The position numbers and the translations under genes were made by a program. The notes under the pieces were generated by a model that was not told where the DNA came from, searched no databases, and saw only the letters and a program-made list of their open reading frames with translations. 64,000 bases of DNA from Viridibacterium sp047600765 (lineage in GTDB: Bacteria > Pseudomonadota > Gammaproteobacteria > Burkholderiales > Rhodocyclaceae): positions 1,364,001-1,428,000 of the forward strand of contig JASGKF010000002.1 of NCBI GenBank assembly GCA_047600765.1, read 5' to 3'. How positions within the stretch are numbered: the stretch's first letter is position 1; each line of letters begins with the position of its first letter. This document shows positions 12,716 to 21,955 of this stretch, piece by piece.

Positions 12716-13664
12716 TTGGTATCTCCTCTGTCGTTTGAACTTTGTTTGCTATCCCGAACGGGATATGAACCATAGGAATATTGCCCGCCGCAGACTGAAG
12801 GTGACTGCGCTGATCATCGAAGAACATATGCGGTTTTAGCACGCTAAGAATCCGAGCCTTTTCCATGCCACCGAGAAAGAAAGACTCGTCCGCGGAAACC
12901 CCCCAACTCTTCAATGTTGTGACAACCCGTTCGTGGCTGGGGGCATTTCTGGCGGTCACAATGGCAATGCGAAGAATCCGCTTGTAGTCAGGATCGATCT
13001 TGCGCTTTCTGTCTTCCAGCTTTTGCATGAAAGACAGTTTTTTGAATAGGTCTGCCAAAGGACCAGGTTGGTGAGGCACTCTTTGTTTTGCGGTTTCATG
13101 AGCGGCGAATTCAGCGACGTCGTTGTTCTGCTTAAAGACTGCTTCAGCTTCGTCATCTGCGATGACTCCGTCGAAGTCGAATGCAACGCGGAGCTCAACA
13201 TCCAGAGGGTCGTCGTAAACCTTGCTAGGCAAGACCACTCCCGCTGGATAGTTCGCGTCTATTGCCATTTGAACGTCTTCTTCGTTGGCACTCAGAAATA
13301 GAGATGCATTGAAGGCTGGAACGTACTCGTGTGGAGATTTTCCCGTCATGAATGCGGCACGGGAAATATCTAGTTCGTAGTGGCGTATCGATCTGAAAAT
13401 GCGCAATCCTGTCTCGGGTGAATTTCTGGATAGTAGAACGACTTCAACCGGTGATTGTTTTGGAAAGGCTTTGTTGATATTCAGGAAGCGACGTATGAAG
13501 GGAAAGGCAACGCCTTTGGCGCACGGCGTATCAATGAACTTTTCCTGATGCTGCCGGTACGCCTCAACACCGTCGTTGAGATAGATCTGATGGGATTCTG
13601 AAAGATCGAATAAGGCGCTCGACGAAATTCCGATCACCAGTTTTCGTTCAATTGGATATGCCAA
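12693..13664 (-). CDS. 5'-nucleotidase (cytosolic 5_nucleotid-like family)
   Basis: A 323-residue protein of the bacterial cytosolic 5'-nucleotidase family (PF06189 type), which removes phosphate from nucleoside monophosphates. A HAD-like nucleophile motif is visible as FDFDGVIADDEAEAVF near the middle, followed by VTARNAPSHERVVTTL, FFLGGMEKARIL and HMFFDDQRSHLQSA, which fit HAD motifs II-IV. The family normally has about 300-330 residues, so it is complete. It is first in a three-gene minus-strand group in an AT-richer island with a coupled unknown partner. Nucleotide-hydrolysing enzymes occur in housekeeping and in some defence systems; which applies here cannot be told from sequence. Confidence 0.8.
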   Translation of the reverse strand: MAYPIERKLVIGISSSALFDLSESHQIYLNDGVEAYRQHQEKFIDTPCAKGVAFPFIRRFLNINKAFPKQSPVEVVLLSRNSPETGLRIFRSIRHYELDISRAAFMTGKSPHEYVPAFNASLFLSANEEDVQMAIDANYPAGVVLPSKVYDDPLDVELRVAFDFDGVIADDEAEAVFKQNNDVAEFAAHETAKQRVPHQPGPLADLFKKLSFMQKLEDRKRKIDPDYKRILRIAIVTARNAPSHERVVTTLKSWGVSADESFFLGGMEKARILSVLKPHMFFDDQRSHLQSAAGNIPMVHIPFGIANKVQTTEEIPSATDLIN

Positions 13665-13772
13665 TGGATACCCCTCTTCTAAACATACTTCGCGATCGGC
13701 GCTAAATCGCCCGGCGCACAGCGTGTGCGCGGCTTTAGTTTCTAGTGATGTACTCGATGGATTGGTCGGGTC

Positions 13773-14195
13773 TCATGCGCGAACTCCCGGACTGCTCAGC
13801 AACCAGCACAACCACATGGCCAGAACGGCAACAAAGTTGATGGTGAAAACTGCACCACGCAGCCGCACATTCGTCGTGCAAATCTGAACGTATGTGTGCC
13901 ACAGGCGCCCAGCAATGAACAGCCATGCCAGCCAGAGCTGCAGGGGGGCGTGAGAGGGCTGCTGCAGCAACAGCACGCACACCACGTAGAAGAAGAGCGG
14001 CCACTCGAACTGATTCGAGAGATTGGCGCTGATGCGCGGTGAGACTTTCTCCCAGGGATTGGAGCCGTCAGGGCGGCGACCCAAGCCCCAGACGGTAGGT
14101 GCGCGCACAAGGGTCAGCAGCACATAGAGGAGGGCGGTGAGCGCAAGGTGCGCTGCCATCGGATAGATCAGCGGGTTCGACATGGCGTCGCTCAT
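13773..14195 (-). CDS. MAPEG family membrane protein
   Basis: A 140-residue integral membrane protein with four hydrophobic segments. The block RISANLSNQFEWPLFFYVV after the first helix matches the loop characteristic of MAPEG proteins (membrane-associated proteins in eicosanoid and glutathione metabolism). Bacterial members are mostly uncharacterised. The ATG at 14195 is chosen; 14183 is an alternative and the ribosome site is weak for both. It starts two bases after the end of the next upstream gene, so the two are probably one transcript. Confidence 0.75.
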   Translation of the reverse strand: MSDAMSNPLIYPMAAHLALTALLYVLLTLVRAPTVWGLGRRPDGSNPWEKVSPRISANLSNQFEWPLFFYVVCVLLLQQPSHAPLQLWLAWLFIAGRLWHTYVQICTTNVRLRGAVFTINFVAVLAMWLCWLLSSPGVRA

Positions 14196-14197
14196 GT

Positions 14198-14629
14198 TCA
14201 AGAAGTGGTGTGGTGAACGTAGTAGCCGTCTTCATTGCGGATGAAGACCGCGTCACTGCGAGGGAAGCACTTTCCGCTCAGTTTCAAAAGTTCGCCTTGA
14301 GTGCGTGGATGCTCCGTGTAGTCCACGACTTCGCTTCCGGTCGCAAAGATCACCACGTTGATATTTTCTGCACCCAGAAAGGATGTTCGAGCGTTGACGT
14401 CCCAGGAAAAGCCAAGGGTCCTTTGCGCGTGTACGTCCACAGCATACGGCCCAAGGAAACAGACCCGGGTCCAGTTCGGCCCCGCAAGCTTTGTCAGGTC
14501 CAGCCGGCCGATGCCCGCTGCGTGCTGTCGAGCAATCTCCGAGCTGATTTCTGATCCCCAATCGCTAACCAGCAGTTCCAGCAAGCCCACAAATACCAGC
14601 AATCCCCAGAGCAGCGGTCTGACGAACAT
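14198..14629 (-). CDS. Hypothetical membrane-anchored protein
   Basis: A 143-residue protein with one N-terminal hydrophobic segment (LLWGLLVFVGLLELLVS) and a soluble rest, probably periplasmic. The core LAGPNWTRVCFLGPYAVD, with one of two cysteines, and a second cysteine in KLSGKCFPRSD could form a disulfide. No family name is assigned. The ATG at 14629 directly before the hydrophobic stretch is preferred over a GTG at 14677. It is probably co-transcribed with the MAPEG gene downstream. Confidence 0.6.
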   Translation of the reverse strand: MFVRPLLWGLLVFVGLLELLVSDWGSEISSEIARQHAAGIGRLDLTKLAGPNWTRVCFLGPYAVDVHAQRTLGFSWDVNARTSFLGAENINVVIFATGSEVVDYTEHPRTQGELLKLSGKCFPRSDAVFIRNEDGYYVHHTTS

Positions 14630-14726
14630 GTTCTTTGTGCTCAACGTTAGTGATGTGCGAAAGATTCTAGCTGCCACGTGTCATGCATAACAGCGTTTCC
14701 GCAGATCCGCCTAAACGTATGTCATC

Positions 14727-15416
14727 TCAGGCTCCCGACACCGCCAACGCCGCCGCATAGCCCTCCGGCGCCTGCAGGCGCCACACCCGCGTTCCTCCAC
14801 CTTGTGCGCTGCCGTGCTTATACAGCGTCATCGCATCCCCCTGCGGCTGCAGTGAGAAGGACTGGATGCGTTCGTCGATGCCGCTGCCCCAGGCTTTGAG
14901 CACGGCTTCCTTGCCGGTCCAGAGGGCGTAGAACATGGCGGCGCGGTCGGGGTGAGCGTCGCAGAGGGTGCGTTCGCTGGGGGTGAAGGCTTGGCGGGCG
15001 ATGTTGGCGAGGGGGCGCTCGGGTTCGCAGGCTTCGATGTCGACGCCCAGTGAGTGGGTGGGGGAAAGGGCGAGCAGGGCGTAGTGGCCGGCGTGGGAGA
15101 CGCTGAACTGCAGGGCGTGGTTGGCGAGCTGCGGTTTGCCGTGCGGGCCGTTGTGGATGTCGAGTTGTGAGGGCGGGGTGCCGAGGACGAGGCCCAGCCA
15201 TTCGCGCAGGGCGCTGCGTGCCATGACAAATCTGCGGGCGTCGGCGGCGTGGTGGTAGCGCGCGGCGCGGGCGCGTTCGGGGTCGCTGAGGTGTTCGAGG
15301 GCGTGGTCGCAGACGTCGGCACAGCGAGAGAGGTCGAGCAGGCGGACTTGTATGTCGGCGGGCGCGCTGGCGGGCAGGGCAAGGGGCTGGGTGGCGGCGA
15401 GGGCGGTGCTGGGCAT
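14727..15416 (-). CDS. 4'-phosphopantetheinyl transferase (Sfp/EntD superfamily)
   Basis: A 229-residue enzyme that transfers phosphopantetheine from CoA to carrier domains. Both hallmark motifs are present: GVDIEACEP (magnesium site) and WTGKEAVLKAWGSG. Length fits Sfp-type enzymes. It is the expected activator of EntB (Ser253) and of the NRPS carrier domain (Ser1031), although it lies about 4 kb from that operon. The promoter region holds a perfect Fur-box palindrome (15539-15555) shared with the divergent hemP unit, so it should be made under iron limitation together with its targets. Confidence 0.9.
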   Translation of the reverse strand: MPSTALAATQPLALPASAPADIQVRLLDLSRCADVCDHALEHLSDPERARAARYHHAADARRFVMARSALREWLGLVLGTPPSQLDIHNGPHGKPQLANHALQFSVSHAGHYALLALSPTHSLGVDIEACEPERPLANIARQAFTPSERTLCDAHPDRAAMFYALWTGKEAVLKAWGSGIDERIQSFSLQPQGDAMTLYKHGSAQGGGTRVWRLQAPEGYAAALAVSGA

Positions 15417-15532
15417 GGTGTTGTGGCCTGGGAACGGCTGCCGGGAGGGAGCGCGGTGGCGGCCCCGGATCGCCGGAAGTGGCGTGGCGACGGGCTTTGC
15501 GCTTGTGTGACCAGATTATGTACAAAATGCTT

Positions 15533-15560
15533 TTGCAAATGCGAATGATTCGCATATAAT
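15533..15560 (+). promoter_or_regulatory. Sigma70 promoter with embedded Fur box (hemP unit)
   Basis: TTGCAA (15533-15538) and TATAAT (15555-15560) are spaced by 16 bases, and the spacer is filled by ATGCGAATGATTCGCAT (15539-15555), a perfect 8-1-8 palindrome of the Fur type. This is a textbook layout for iron repression of the plus-strand unit (small ORF, hemP). The same box also lies upstream of the divergent phosphopantetheinyl transferase. Confidence 0.75.
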
Positions 15561-15790
15561 TATTTCGGGCTCACCAACGCTGATTGGATCGGGATAGGTG
15601 AGCCACAGGTTGCCGGACACTCCGCTCGGCGACCCGGGCGTCAGGCCCGAATCGGGAAGTCGGATTTGCAAGCCAGCGATCGTGTGTCGCGAGCCAGCAT
15701 CTTTTTTCAGATGTATTGAGGACAGGGCCGCTACAGGGCTCTGCAAGAGTGGCAGCACTGGCTGTCGGCTCGACCCCACTGGAGCGCGTC

Positions 15791-16072
15791 ATGCATATCG
15801 ATCCGGAAATTGCCCAGACACGGCCTGCCGTGCTGATGGCTTCCATCATCCACCTGCTCAGCTGCAGCGCCCTGCATGGCCTGAGCATCGCCAAGTGCCG
15901 CTCGTTGTCGCAGTTGCTGACCGCGCTGGCTGAAGGCCCGGACGTGGATCCGCTGTTGCGTCGCGCTTGCCAGGAGGTTGCAGAGACCTGGTACGCACAG
16001 GCCGTCGTCATGTCGCACGACCAGATTTTCGAAGAGGCGCAGCCGCAGTCCGCCGCTGCTGCCTGGCACTGA
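15791..16072 (+). CDS. Small conserved protein upstream of hemP
   Basis: A 93-residue protein without signal peptide or recognised domain, mainly alpha-helical in appearance, with two cysteines (LLSCSALHG, AKCRSL). The ATG at 15791 has GGAG seven bases upstream. The gene follows a Fur-controlled promoter by about 230 bases and precedes hemP by 19 bases, so it is probably co-transcribed and iron-repressed. Function unknown; a role in haem or iron handling is guilt by association only. Confidence 0.7.
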   Translation: MHIDPEIAQTRPAVLMASIIHLLSCSALHGLSIAKCRSLSQLLTALAEGPDVDPLLRRACQEVAETWYAQAVVMSHDQIFEEAQPQSAAAAWH

Positions 16073-16091
16073 TCCTTTCAGGGAGAGCAGC

Positions 16092-16304
16092 ATGCTGATG
16101 GCGACGACTACGACCCCCAACACTCCGGTGGCATTGCCCGAAGGCGCTGAATCGGCGCCGCGCTCGGCGGCCCAGCAGCCGGCGTGGAAAGTCATTGCTA
16201 GCGATGCGCTGTTGCGCGGCGACACCTGCGTGCACATCGAGCACGACGGTGTGTTGTACGTGCTGCGTGCGACGCGCAACGGCAAGCTGATCCTGACCAA
16301 ATAA
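16092..16304 (+). CDS. hemP: Hemin uptake protein HemP
   Basis: A 70-residue protein ending in the HemP signature LYVLRATRNGKLILTK; the preceding DTCVHIEHDGV also fits the family. HemP is a small cytoplasmic protein usually encoded at the head of haem-uptake loci and needed in some betaproteobacteria for haem-receptor expression. The start after GGGAG is clear. Unusually, no haem receptor or hmu transporter follows; a probable terminator and a repeat come next, then an S4 paralog. Control by the Fur box at 15539 is likely. Confidence 0.9.
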   Translation: MLMATTTTPNTPVALPEGAESAPRSAAQQPAWKVIASDALLRGDTCVHIEHDGVLYVLRATRNGKLILTK

Positions 16305-16307
16305 CAA

Positions 16308-16340
16308 GGGCGCGGCTTGCCCGCGCCCGGTTCCCGTTTT
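16308..16340 (+). terminator. Probable terminator after hemP
   Basis: GGGCGCGG-CTTG-CCCGCGCCC forms a strong stem followed by GGTTCCCGTTTT. The T-run is short and displaced, so efficiency is uncertain. Confidence 0.5.
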
Positions 16341-16425
16341 AACCCCCACATCATCCTTCCCATTCATGGGGAGGGTGGTTGAGCACCATGCTCCTCCCCT
16401 GCAAAGGGGCGGCTGGAAGGGGTTG
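16341..16425. repeat. G-rich inverted repeat, 5' of the S4 paralog
   Basis: Complementary blocks AACCCCCACATCATCCTTCCC and CTGGAAGGGGTTG enclose CCTCCCC/GGGGAGG-type sequence. The same design recurs at 17137-17233, so related repeats bracket the S4 paralog. Confidence 0.5.
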
Positions 16426-16464
16426 TCGTTCAGGCAGGCGTTTTCCTGTCTGTAACCATTACCC

Positions 16465-16489
16465 GAATGGCATCCGCCATTCATTTTTT
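16465..16489 (+). terminator. Leader hairpin with T6 tract just before the S4 paralog
   Basis: GAATGGC-ATCC-GCCATTC (seven-base-pair stem) is followed by ATTTTTT, then the ribosome site AAGGA and the ATG at 16501. An intrinsic-terminator-like hairpin 12 bases before a ribosomal-protein start suggests attenuation, or translational control by the S4 product. Confidence 0.5.
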
Positions 16490-16500
16490 GAAGGATAGTC

Positions 16501-17112
16501 ATGTCACGTTTTACCGGCCCGCGCGTCAAGGTGATGCGCGCACTGGGCATCGAACTGCCCGGTCTCTCCCGCAAGAGCATTGCTGATCGCCCGCATCCGC
16601 CGGGTCAGCATGGTGGGCGTCAGAAACGCATCTCGGGCTTCGGCCTGCAGCTGCAGGAAAAGCAGAAGCTGCGCATGAACTACGGCCTGTCGGAGCGCCA
16701 GATGCGCCGCCTGATGGTCGATGCGAAGCGTAGCCGCGGTGCAGCAGGCGAGAAGCTGGCCGAGCTGCTGGAGCGTCGCCTGGACAACGTGGTGTTCCGC
16801 GCCGGCTTCGCGCCGACGATTCCGGCTGCACGCCAGTTGGTGAACCATGGTCACTTCAAGGTGGGTGATCGTGCGGTGAACATTCCGTCGTACCGCGTGC
16901 GCGTGGGCGAAGTGGTGTCGCTGAAGCGTGCTGACAAGCCGCTGGAAATCATCCGCCTGAACGTGGCCGAGCCGTCGCTGACGCGCCCGGAGTGGCTGAG
17001 CTGGGATGAGGCGAACCTGCGCGTGACGGTGACGCATCTGCCGGCGGCGAGTGATGTGCCGTTCCCCATCGACCTGCAGCTGGTGGTTGAGTACTACGCA
17101 CAGCGCTTGTAA
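16501..17112 (+). CDS. rpsD: 30S ribosomal protein S4, cysteine-free paralog
   Basis: A 203-residue S4-family protein. The N-terminal part (SRFTGPRVKVMRALGIELPG ... PPGQHGGRQKR) and the S4 RNA-binding domain (LERRLDNVVFRAGFAPT, ARQLVNHGHFKV) are complete. It contains no cysteine, so it lacks the zinc ligands of C+ S4 proteins. The usual rpsD lies between rpsK and rpoA; this one stands alone next to iron-regulated hemP, which marks it as a second copy. A hairpin with a T-run sits immediately upstream and related repeats flank it. It is probably an alternative S4 used in special conditions, inferred from known C+/C- ribosomal paralogs. Confidence 0.88.
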   Translation: MSRFTGPRVKVMRALGIELPGLSRKSIADRPHPPGQHGGRQKRISGFGLQLQEKQKLRMNYGLSERQMRRLMVDAKRSRGAAGEKLAELLERRLDNVVFRAGFAPTIPAARQLVNHGHFKVGDRAVNIPSYRVRVGEVVSLKRADKPLEIIRLNVAEPSLTRPEWLSWDEANLRVTVTHLPAASDVPFPIDLQLVVEYYAQRL

Positions 17113-17136
17113 CCCAGTCGCTCTTCGGGGATAAAA

Positions 17137-17233
17137 CCAAAACCCCTCCCCATCCCTCCCCTTATCAGGGGAGGGCGGTCGAGCGCGCGGGTTTTGGCTC
17201 CTCCCCTGATAAGGGGAGGCGGGGGAGGGGTTG
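17137..17233. repeat. G-rich inverted repeat, 3' of the S4 paralog
   Basis: CTCCCCTTATCAGGGGAG and CTCCCCTGATAAGGGGAG are near-perfect hairpins enclosed by outer complementary arms AAAACCCCTCCCC and GGGGGAGGGGTT. It resembles the element at 16341-16425. Confidence 0.6.
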
Positions 17234-17256
17234 GGCCTTTCGCCGCAAGAACAACT

Positions 17257-17298
17257 CAAAAGCAAAGAGGCACGCCATGGCGTGCCTCTTTGCTTTTG
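17257..17298. terminator. Bidirectional terminator, 42-bp perfect palindrome
   Basis: CAAAAGCAAAGAGGCACGCCA and its exact reverse complement are joined without a spacer. A-tracts on one side and T-tracts on the other allow it to end both the S4 transcript and the convergent AraC-family gene. Confidence 0.85.
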
Positions 17299-17308
17299 TG
17301 CTCTGTCT

Positions 17309-18118
17309 TCAACCCTGCACCGGCAAATACAACTCCCAGCGTTTCTCGAAATCCGCCGGCAGGTAGCTGGCGTTGTGGAAGCTGCGCAGGCGTGGGCCGT
17401 TGGTGACGGCGTAGCCGGTTTCGCGTTCGACGCGGCGTGCGAGTTCGTCTTCGCCGGGCACGTCGTCGTAGCGGCCTTGCAGGGCGATGACGGCGTAATT
17501 GCCGGCGGGCAGTTCGCCATGCACGAGGCCCTTGATGGATTCGCCGAGGCGTTCGGACAGCAGTGCGGCTTGCAGCGAGACGTTGCCGGCAGCCTTGTCG
17601 CGCGCGAACTCGATGCACCAGCCTTTGCGGCGTTCGCGCGGAATGTCTTGCAGCAGGGCGCGTGCGCGCAGTTCGTCGAAGGGGCGCAGCGAATCGCTGA
17701 TCTGGCCTTCGAAGGGGATGTACTGGATGGGCAGCGCCGCGAGGTGCGTGATACGGATGTCGGGCGGCGTGGCGGCGGGTGCGCGCGGACAGGTCGAGGG
17801 CGAGTAGCCGAACTGGCTGCGGAAGGCGCGCGAGAAGGCTTCGGCCGAGGTGTAGCCGCTGTCGAGTGCGAGGTCGAGCAGGCCGCCGTTGAGGCCGGCG
17901 CCGATGCGGCGGCGTGCGGTTTCGAGGCGCAGGCGGCGTACGCGGGCCAGCGGTGTTTCGCCGGAGTAGTCGGCGAAGACGCGCTCGAAGTGGAAGCGCG
18001 ACAGGTGTGCGACTTCAGCCAGCTCGTCGAGCGTGAGGGCCGTGTCGAGACGTCGCTCCATGTGCTGGGCAACAGCTCGCAGGTGAATCAGTCTTCGGGT
18101 CAGGCGCTGGAGTTGCAC
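17309..18118 (-). CDS. AraC-family regulator with GyrI-like ligand domain
   Basis: A 269-residue regulator with the DNA-binding part first. Residues of about 1-110 hold two helix-turn-helix units (LDELAEVAHLSRFHFERVF and LLDLALDSGYTSAEAFSRAF, then FGYSP). Residues of about 120-269 are a GyrI-like (SOUL/BacR-type) effector domain with typical blocks such as IQYIPFEGQ and GELPAGNYAVIALQGRYDDV. This layout is shared by Rob/SoxS-like multidrug regulators. The target is unknown. A second gene of the same layout lies at 49091-49954. Confidence 0.88.
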   Translation of the reverse strand: MQLQRLTRRLIHLRAVAQHMERRLDTALTLDELAEVAHLSRFHFERVFADYSGETPLARVRRLRLETARRRIGAGLNGGLLDLALDSGYTSAEAFSRAFRSQFGYSPSTCPRAPAATPPDIRITHLAALPIQYIPFEGQISDSLRPFDELRARALLQDIPRERRKGWCIEFARDKAAGNVSLQAALLSERLGESIKGLVHGELPAGNYAVIALQGRYDDVPGEDELARRVERETGYAVTNGPRLRSFHNASYLPADFEKRWELYLPVQG

Positions 18119-18217
18119 GGTGCGGACATGGCAGACGTGAGTGACTTGGGTGCATGGTAGTTGCGGGTGAGCCCGGTCACAAGCCGTGTTGCCGCATATT
18201 TTTCATCAACGGCAGGA

Positions 18218-18251
18218 CAAAATTCCGCTGCTGCGGTGCAGCGAAATTTTG
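18218..18251 (-). terminator. Probable terminator of yejABEF
   Basis: CAAAATTCCGCTGC and GCAGCGAAATTTTG form a long hairpin with A/T-rich outer arms, about 25 bases past the yejF stop. Stem arms are imperfect by one base. Confidence 0.4.
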
Positions 18252-18274
18252 CGTGAAACAGCCTGCAGAACGCT

Positions 18275-19863
<1,589 letters not shown>

Positions 19864-19867
<4 letters not shown>

Positions 19868-20925
19868 GTCGTGCCCTCCAGCTGTTTGCGCGGATCGAGC
19901 GCATCGCGCAGCGCGTCACCGACGAGGATCAGCAGCAGCAGGGTGGCAACCAGCACGAAGAAGGTGGAGGTGGTGATCCACCAGGCGTCGAGGTTGGTCT
20001 TGCCCTGCGCGAGCAGTTCGCCGAGGCTGGGCGTGCCCGGGGGTACGCCGAGGCCGAGGAAGTCGAGACTGGTGAGTGCAGAAATCGACCCGGCCATCTC
20101 GAAGGGAATGAGCGTGATGACGGGTGTGAGGCTGTTGGGCAGGATGTGGCGGAACATGATCTTGCGGCGGCTCTGGCCCAGTGCGCGGGCGGCGCGCACG
20201 TAGTCGAGCGTGCGGTTGCGCAGGAACTCTGCACGCACGTAGGAGGCGATGCCCATCCAGCCGAACAGCGACAGCAGCACGATGAGCAGCAGCACGCTGG
20301 GTGAGAACAGTGCCGAGAAGATGATCAGCATGTAGAGCACGGGCATGGCGTTCCAGATTTCGGAGAAGCGCTCCATGACCAGGTCGACCCAGCTGGCGAA
20401 GAAGCCTTGCAGCGCGCCGAAGAGGATGCCGGCGACGGCGCACAGCGCGGTGACGCAGACGGCGAAGAACATCGAGATGCGGAAGCCGTAGAGCAGGCGC
20501 GCGAGCAGGTCGCGGCCGTTCTCGTCGGTGCCCAGCCAGTTGTCGCTCGTAGGTTGCGAGGGGCTGGGGTCTCTTGCGAAGTAGTTGATGGTGCTGTGGT
20601 GATAGGTGTTGAGCGGGAAGATGGCGAAGTTGCCACCCTTTGCGAGCTGTTCGCGAATGAAGGGATCGAGGTAGTCGGTGGGCGTTTCGAAGTCGCCGCC
20701 GAAGGTGGTCTCCGGCAGGTCCTGGAACATCGGTGCGTACCAGTGGCCTTCGTAGCGCACGACGAGGGGTTTGTCGTTGGACAGCACTTCGGCGAGCAGG
20801 CTGATGGCGAACAGGGCCATCAGGATCATCAGGCTCCAGTAGCCGAGGCGGTTGTGGCGGAAGCGTTGCCAGGCGCGGCGGCCGGGGCTGATGGACTTCT
20901 TCGGCTCGGTCATTGCACTACTCAT
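19864..20925 (-). CDS. yejE: Peptide ABC transporter permease
   Basis: A 353-residue inner-membrane permease. The N-terminal segment SPGRRAWQRFRHNRLGYWSL is typical of OppC/YejE subunits and is followed by the first helix, a long periplasmic loop, and the transport-core helices. The EAA-type loop shows as AARALGQSRRKIMFRHILPN. It overlaps yejB by eight bases and yejF by four. The ATG at 20925 is used; the ATG at residue 5 is an alternative. Part of the YejABEF importer. Confidence 0.92.
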
Positions 20926-21955
20926 ACTTCACCCGCGGGTCGATCCACACGTAGGCAAGGTCGCGCAGCAGGCTGGCGACGAGGCCGATGAGGGTGAACA
21001 GGAAGAGGCTGCCGAGCACGACAGGGTAGTCGCGGCGGATCACCGATTCGTAGGACAGCAGGCCCAGGCCATCGAGCGAAAACAAAGTTTCAATCAATAG
21101 CGAGCCCGAGAAGAAGGCGGCGACGAAGGCGGCGGGGAAGCCTGTCATGATGGGGATCAGCGCGTTGCGGAAGACGTGGCGCCACAGCACGTCGCGTTCG
21201 GCCACGCCCTTGGCGCGCGCGGTCATGACGTACTGCTTGCGGATCTCTTCGAGCACCGAGTTCTTGGTCATCACGGTGATCACCGCGAAGCCGCCCAGCA
21301 CCATGGCGGTGACGGGCAGGGTGATGTGCCACAGGTAGTCCATGGCCTTGCCCATCAGCGACAGGTCGCCCCAGTTGCTCGACACCAGGCCACGAATCGG
21401 GAACCACTGCACCAGAGAACCGCCGCCGAACAGTACGAGCAGGATGACGCCCATGACGAAGCTGGGGATGGCGTAACCGGCGAGGACCAGCAGCGTGGTC
21501 GAGGTGTCGAAGCGTGAGCCCGCGCGCACGGCTTTGGCGATGCCCAGCGGCAGCGAGACGAGGTAGGTGAGCAGGAAGGTCCACAGCCCCAGCGAGATCG
21601 ACACGGGCAGCTTCTCGATGATGAGTTGCCAGACGCTCTTGTGGTGGTAGTAGCTCTCGCCGAGGTCGAAGCGCGCGAACTGGCCGACCATCTGCAGGAA
21701 GCGTTCGGGCGCGGGTTTGTCGAAGCCGTAGAGCTTGCGGATCTCTTCGACCTGCGCGGCGTCGACGCCCTGGCGGCCGCGATAGCCGCCGCCGCGTGCG
21801 CCGCCTTCGCCGCGCACGCTCTGGCCCTGCAGTTGCGAAACCATCTGTTCGACCGGGCCGCCGGGCACGAACTGGATGACGACGAAGGTGACGAGGATCA
21901 CGCCGAACAGCGTGGGCAGCATCAGCAGCACGCGCCGCAACAGGTAGGCCATCAT
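20918..21955 (-). CDS. yejB: Peptide ABC transporter permease
   Basis: A 345-residue OppB-type permease starting MMAYLLRRVLLMLPTLFGVI, as is typical of YejB. The EAA-type loop reads TARAKGVAERDVLWRHVFRN. AGGAGG lies nine bases before the ATG at 21955. That ATG overlaps the yejA stop (ATGA), so the nine extra upstream codons are not used. An insertion rich in glycine and arginine (GEGGARGGGYRGRQG) sits in the loop after helix 1. Confidence 0.92.
   Translation of the reverse strand: MMAYLLRRVLLMLPTLFGVILVTFVVIQFVPGGPVEQMVSQLQGQSVRGEGGARGGGYRGRQGVDAAQVEEIRKLYGFDKPAPERFLQMVGQFARFDLGESYYHHKSVWQLIIEKLPVSISLGLWTFLLTYLVSLPLGIAKAVRAGSRFDTSTTLLVLAGYAIPSFVMGVILLVLFGGGSLVQWFPIRGLVSSNWGDLSLMGKAMDYLWHITLPVTAMVLGGFAVITVMTKNSVLEEIRKQYVMTARAKGVAERDVLWRHVFRNALIPIMTGFPAAFVAAFFSGSLLIETLFSLDGLGLLSYESVIRRDYPVVLGSLFLFTLIGLVASLLRDLAYVWIDPRVKYE

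Noticed and set aside
10787..13664. Known toxin-antitoxin or named phage-defence system
   Set aside because: None of the genes matches a toxin, antitoxin, helicase, nuclease or other named defence component that I can recognise.
17257..17298. 42-bp palindrome as regulator operator
   Set aside because: Position between two converging stops and A/T-rich ends fit a bidirectional terminator better.
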